The notes under the pieces: model-generated | Seen by the model: the letters and a program-made list of their open reading frames with translations, nothing else | Database searches by the model: none | What the model was told of the DNA's origin: nothing | Shown: piece by piece, positions 62,340 through 64,000 of the stretch | Position numbering within the stretch: the stretch's first letter is position 1 | How the letters are laid out: each line of letters starts with the position of its first letter | Made by a program: the position numbers and the translations under genes | DNA from: JAGXQV01 sp964527565 | GTDB taxonomy: Bacteria; Pseudomonadota; Gammaproteobacteria; Burkholderiales; Sulfuricellaceae | Assembly: GCA_964527565.1 (NCBI GenBank) | Contig: CAZGOY010000002.1 | Coordinates: forward strand, 72,956-136,955 | Direction of reading: 5' to 3' | Length of the DNA: 64,000 nt

Positions 62340-62402
62340 ACACCTCTAAAAAACCGGATTCCATCCCGACCATCCTCGCCGGGAAAACATCAGATCAAAA
62401 AA

Positions 62403-62426
62403 AAGGGCGAACTATCGTTCGCCCTT
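62403..62426 (-). terminator. Intrinsic terminator after tRNA-Asp
   Basis: AAGGGCGAAC and GTTCGCCCTT enclose a 4-base loop; on the minus strand it continues into TTTTTTTT, a strong terminator just after the tRNA. Confidence 0.85.
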
Positions 62427-62429
62427 GCC

Positions 62430-62506
62430 TGGCGGAGTGGACGGGACTCGAACCCGCGACCCCCGGCGTGACAGGCCGGTATTCTAACCGACTGAACTAC
62501 CACTCC
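62430..62506 (-). tRNA. tRNA-Asp (GTC)
   Basis: The 77-base minus-strand gene begins GGAGTGGTAGTTCAGTCGGT, has the anticodon loop CTGTCAC in a CCGGC/GCCGG stem, a GTTCGAG T-loop, and CCA. Acceptor GGAGTGG pairs with CCACTCC. Confidence 0.96.
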
Positions 62507-62531
62507 AAAACTTATTTCCCGCTAGGTTATC

Positions 62532-62580
62532 TGGTGGGTGCTAACGGGATCGAACCGCTGACATTCGCCTTGTAAGGGCG
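62532..62580 (-). other. 3' fragment of tRNA-Val (TAC): attachment site of an integrated element
   Basis: On the minus strand the sequence from the anticodon stem (CGCCCTTACAAGGCG) through the T-loop GTTCGATCC and acceptor AGCACCC plus ACCA is present, but no 5' half (D-arm and acceptor 5' strand) follows. The expected GGGTGCT 5' end is absent from the adjacent DNA. A tyrosine recombinase gene begins 112 bases away. This is the signature of integration into the 3' half of a tRNA gene, with the restored tRNA beyond the right edge. Confidence 0.85.
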
Positions 62581-62692
62581 GAACAAAAAACCATCAAAGC
62601 CCCTATTTGCCGCATTTCCCAAAGCAACTATATAATTTGCAGCACAATATGAGCACACATCACGGAACGAACTATACTGGCTGAGGGGCAAA

Positions 62693-63760
62693 ATGGCAAC
62701 GATCCGGCGGCAACAAAATGGAAACTGGCGCGCTGTAATACGGAAATCAGGACACCCTGAACAGTCGAAAACCTTTGCTCTGCAACGCGATGCCGAAAAC
62801 TGGGCAAAGTCCATCGAGCTGGCCATGGATCGCGGCACCTGGGCACCAGCACAACCGGGTGAGCAAGTCACGCTGTTGGAAGCTCTAATACGCTATCAGA
62901 CTGAGATTACCCCAAAAAAGCGCGGGGCGTCGCAAGAGCGCTCGGTGTTGGCCGCGTTGGCGGCTACCAAGCTCGCCAAGTTAACGATGACCAACGTGCG
63001 TGGCGCCGACTTGGCCAAGCTGCGGGATGAATGGCTCTCCGAGTTTTCACCGGCGACGGTCATCAAGCGCCTCAACACACTGTCTGCCGTGTATCACACA
63101 GCAAGGAAAGAATGGGGATTCGAGGGACTGGATAATCCTGTCGAGCACGTCAAGAAGCCCTCTGCCCCTGCTGGCAGAGACCGCCACGTCGAGGATGAGG
63201 AAGACGAGGAAGGCCAACGAATCACCAGCGCGGAGATTGACCGCCTGCTGGCTGCGTCCAAGTCGCCGTTGCTGCGTCACGCCGTGGAACTGGCACTGGA
63301 AACTGCCATGCGGCGCGGCGAGCTGTGCAAGCTGACTTGGTCGATGGTGGATTTGAAAAACCGCGTCGTCTACTTGCCCGGCTCGATTACGAAAAATGGG
63401 CAGGCTCGTGAAGTGCCACTGTCGTCGAAGGCTGCTGCCATCCTGCAAGCGCTACCCCACCAAACTGACCATGTGCCCCTGCTGGGCGTCCGTGCCGACG
63501 GCCTCACGCAAGCCTTCATTCGCGCCCAGGCACGCGCCCGCAAGGAATACGAAGCCGAGTGCCGACTAACCAAGAAAAAACCCGCCACGGCCTTTCTGGT
63601 GGGCTTGCGCTTTCATGACCTGCGCCACGAAGCCACCAGTCGGCTGGCTGGGGTGTACGATGCTGCCACGCTGGCCAAGGTCACAGGCTGGAAGACGTTG
63701 GGAATGATTCTGAGGTATTACCACCCGCGCGGCGCCGATTTAGCCAAGATGCTGGCTTAA
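62693..63760 (+). CDS. Tyrosine recombinase (phage-type integrase)
   Basis: The 355-residue integrase has an N-terminal arm-binding and SAM-like region (RRQQNGNWRAVIRKSG, then the core-binding helices) and the catalytic domain: first arginine in ETAMRRGEL, HDLRHEATS with the H-x-x-R pair, GWKTLGM where tryptophan replaces the usual second histidine, and the tyrosine nucleophile in ILRYYHP. All catalytic positions are otherwise present and the frame is whole, so it may be active. It lies 112 bases from the tRNA-Val fragment, as expected for the enzyme that integrated the element. Confidence 0.92.
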   Translation: MATIRRQQNGNWRAVIRKSGHPEQSKTFALQRDAENWAKSIELAMDRGTWAPAQPGEQVTLLEALIRYQTEITPKKRGASQERSVLAALAATKLAKLTMTNVRGADLAKLRDEWLSEFSPATVIKRLNTLSAVYHTARKEWGFEGLDNPVEHVKKPSAPAGRDRHVEDEEDEEGQRITSAEIDRLLAASKSPLLRHAVELALETAMRRGELCKLTWSMVDLKNRVVYLPGSITKNGQAREVPLSSKAAAILQALPHQTDHVPLLGVRADGLTQAFIRAQARARKEYEAECRLTKKKPATAFLVGLRFHDLRHEATSRLAGVYDAATLAKVTGWKTLGMILRYYHPRGADLAKMLA

Positions 63761-63762
63761 TG

Positions 63763-63927
63763 CTACTTCGCATGCGCGTGCGGCTTGTGCGCTTCAACGT
63801 AGGCGCGCAGCACGGCGTTAATTCGAGTCTGGTAACGTTTTCCGGTGTGCTTGAAAAACTCCAACACGTCCGCATCAATTCGTAGCGTGACTTGCTGCTT
63901 TGTGCCGGGCAGCGCTGCCGTCCGCAT
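63763..63927 (-). CDS. BrnA-type antitoxin, apparently 5'-truncated
   Basis: The 54-codon ORF encodes KQQVTLRIDADVLEFFKHTG and YQTRINAVLRAYVEAH, the RHH core of BrnA antitoxins that counter BrnT ribonuclease toxins. The usual N-terminus before the RHH is missing: the reading begins MRTAALPGTK and the codons upstream meet a sharp change to AT-rich sequence at about 63928. The usual partner brnT would precede it on this strand and would lie beyond the right side. It is convergent with the integrase gene. Likely remnant; it could still start at this ATG, but no good ribosome binding site is seen. Confidence 0.65.
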   Translation of the reverse strand: MRTAALPGTKQQVTLRIDADVLEFFKHTGKRYQTRINAVLRAYVEAHKPHAHAK

Positions 63928-64000
63928 CTATAGTGGACCCCAATAACCCCCCTATGTCAGACTAGTTGTCGCCTCTAAATTTTAATTTTGGAATGTAGAG
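63928..64000. mobile_element. Possible insertion sequence end
   Basis: Beginning at TATAGTGGACCCCAATAACC the base composition becomes AT-rich, and the brnA gene is cut at this point. A sequence like TAGTGGACCCC at a break can be the end of an IS3-group element, but the transposase and second end lie outside the window, so this is a guess. Confidence 0.3.

Larger units (their letters stand above)
62581..64000. mobile_element. Left end of an integrated element, continuing past the window
   Basis: Bounded by the tRNA-Val fragment and carrying a tyrosine recombinase gene and a broken brnA gene. Extent and type (prophage, ICE or island) cannot be judged from the 1.4 kb visible. Confidence 0.75.

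Noticed and set aside
62532..62580. A functional tRNA-Val gene
   Set aside because: The D-arm and 5' acceptor strand are missing, so it cannot form a tRNA; treated as an attachment site fragment.

Overview
The window looks like the chromosome of a flagellated betaproteobacterium with roughly 60% GC, most plausibly in the Nitrosomonadales/Gallionellales-like environmental group. The basis is protein-level family recognition and gene order, so the placement is an inference. Almost all of it is ordinary core genome: gnd-zwf-pgl, glycogen metabolism, clpSA, fabI, purL, the complete rimP-nusA-infB-rbfA-truB-rpsO-pnp operon, ppiD and four intact tRNA genes. Two stretches are accessory: an island at about 0.88-8.5 kb and the end of an integrated element at 62.5-64 kb.

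0-11 kb: On the minus strand gnd, zwf and pgl form an oxidative pentose phosphate operon. It is split between zwf and pgl by an accessory island. In transcription order the island carries a vapBC-type toxin-antitoxin pair, a 49-codon ORF, a Pgl-MazF chimeric ORF, a 65-codon ORF, a chimera joining the N-terminal half of an MmeI-like DNA methyltransferase to an AlbA_2/ATPase regulator, a DEAD/DEAH helicase and a GIY-YIG nuclease. A 122-bp direct repeat of the pgl 5' end lies at both sides of the defence genes. This is the most unusual locus here: an apparent restriction-type module that has lost its methyltransferase catalytic domain.

11-31 kb: glgA faces away from gnd from a symmetrical divergent promoter. 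It is followed by a haem-binding DUF3365-type protein, a lipoprotein/FlgO-like pair, bepA, clpS-clpA, then (minus strand) flgP, flgT, a small exported protein and a periplasmic beta-carbonic anhydrase. Next come glgB and, divergently, glgC and two GH57 glucan enzymes. Between the two GH57 genes sits a CetB/CetA-like bipartite energy taxis receptor. Storage glucan synthesis, turnover, NADPH production and energy taxis are therefore clustered.

31-47 kb: Two cyclic-di-GMP genes (HDOD-REC-GGDEF and HD-GYP) precede an amt ammonium transporter with a well-formed sigma-54 promoter and three NtrC-like boxes upstream. tRNA-fMet follows, then a minus-strand operon fabI - peptide ABC transporter (binding lipoprotein, two permeases, fused double ATPase), then an exported rhodanese and a large Cache-PAS-GGDEF-EAL protein.

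47-64 kb: tRNA-Pro and tRNA-Arg precede purL. The translation/RNA operon and ppiD run on the minus strand. tRNA-Asp is followed by a 3' fragment of tRNA-Val and a tyrosine recombinase gene, marking the left end of an integrated element that continues past the window. The window ends in a truncated brnA antitoxin beside a possible IS end.
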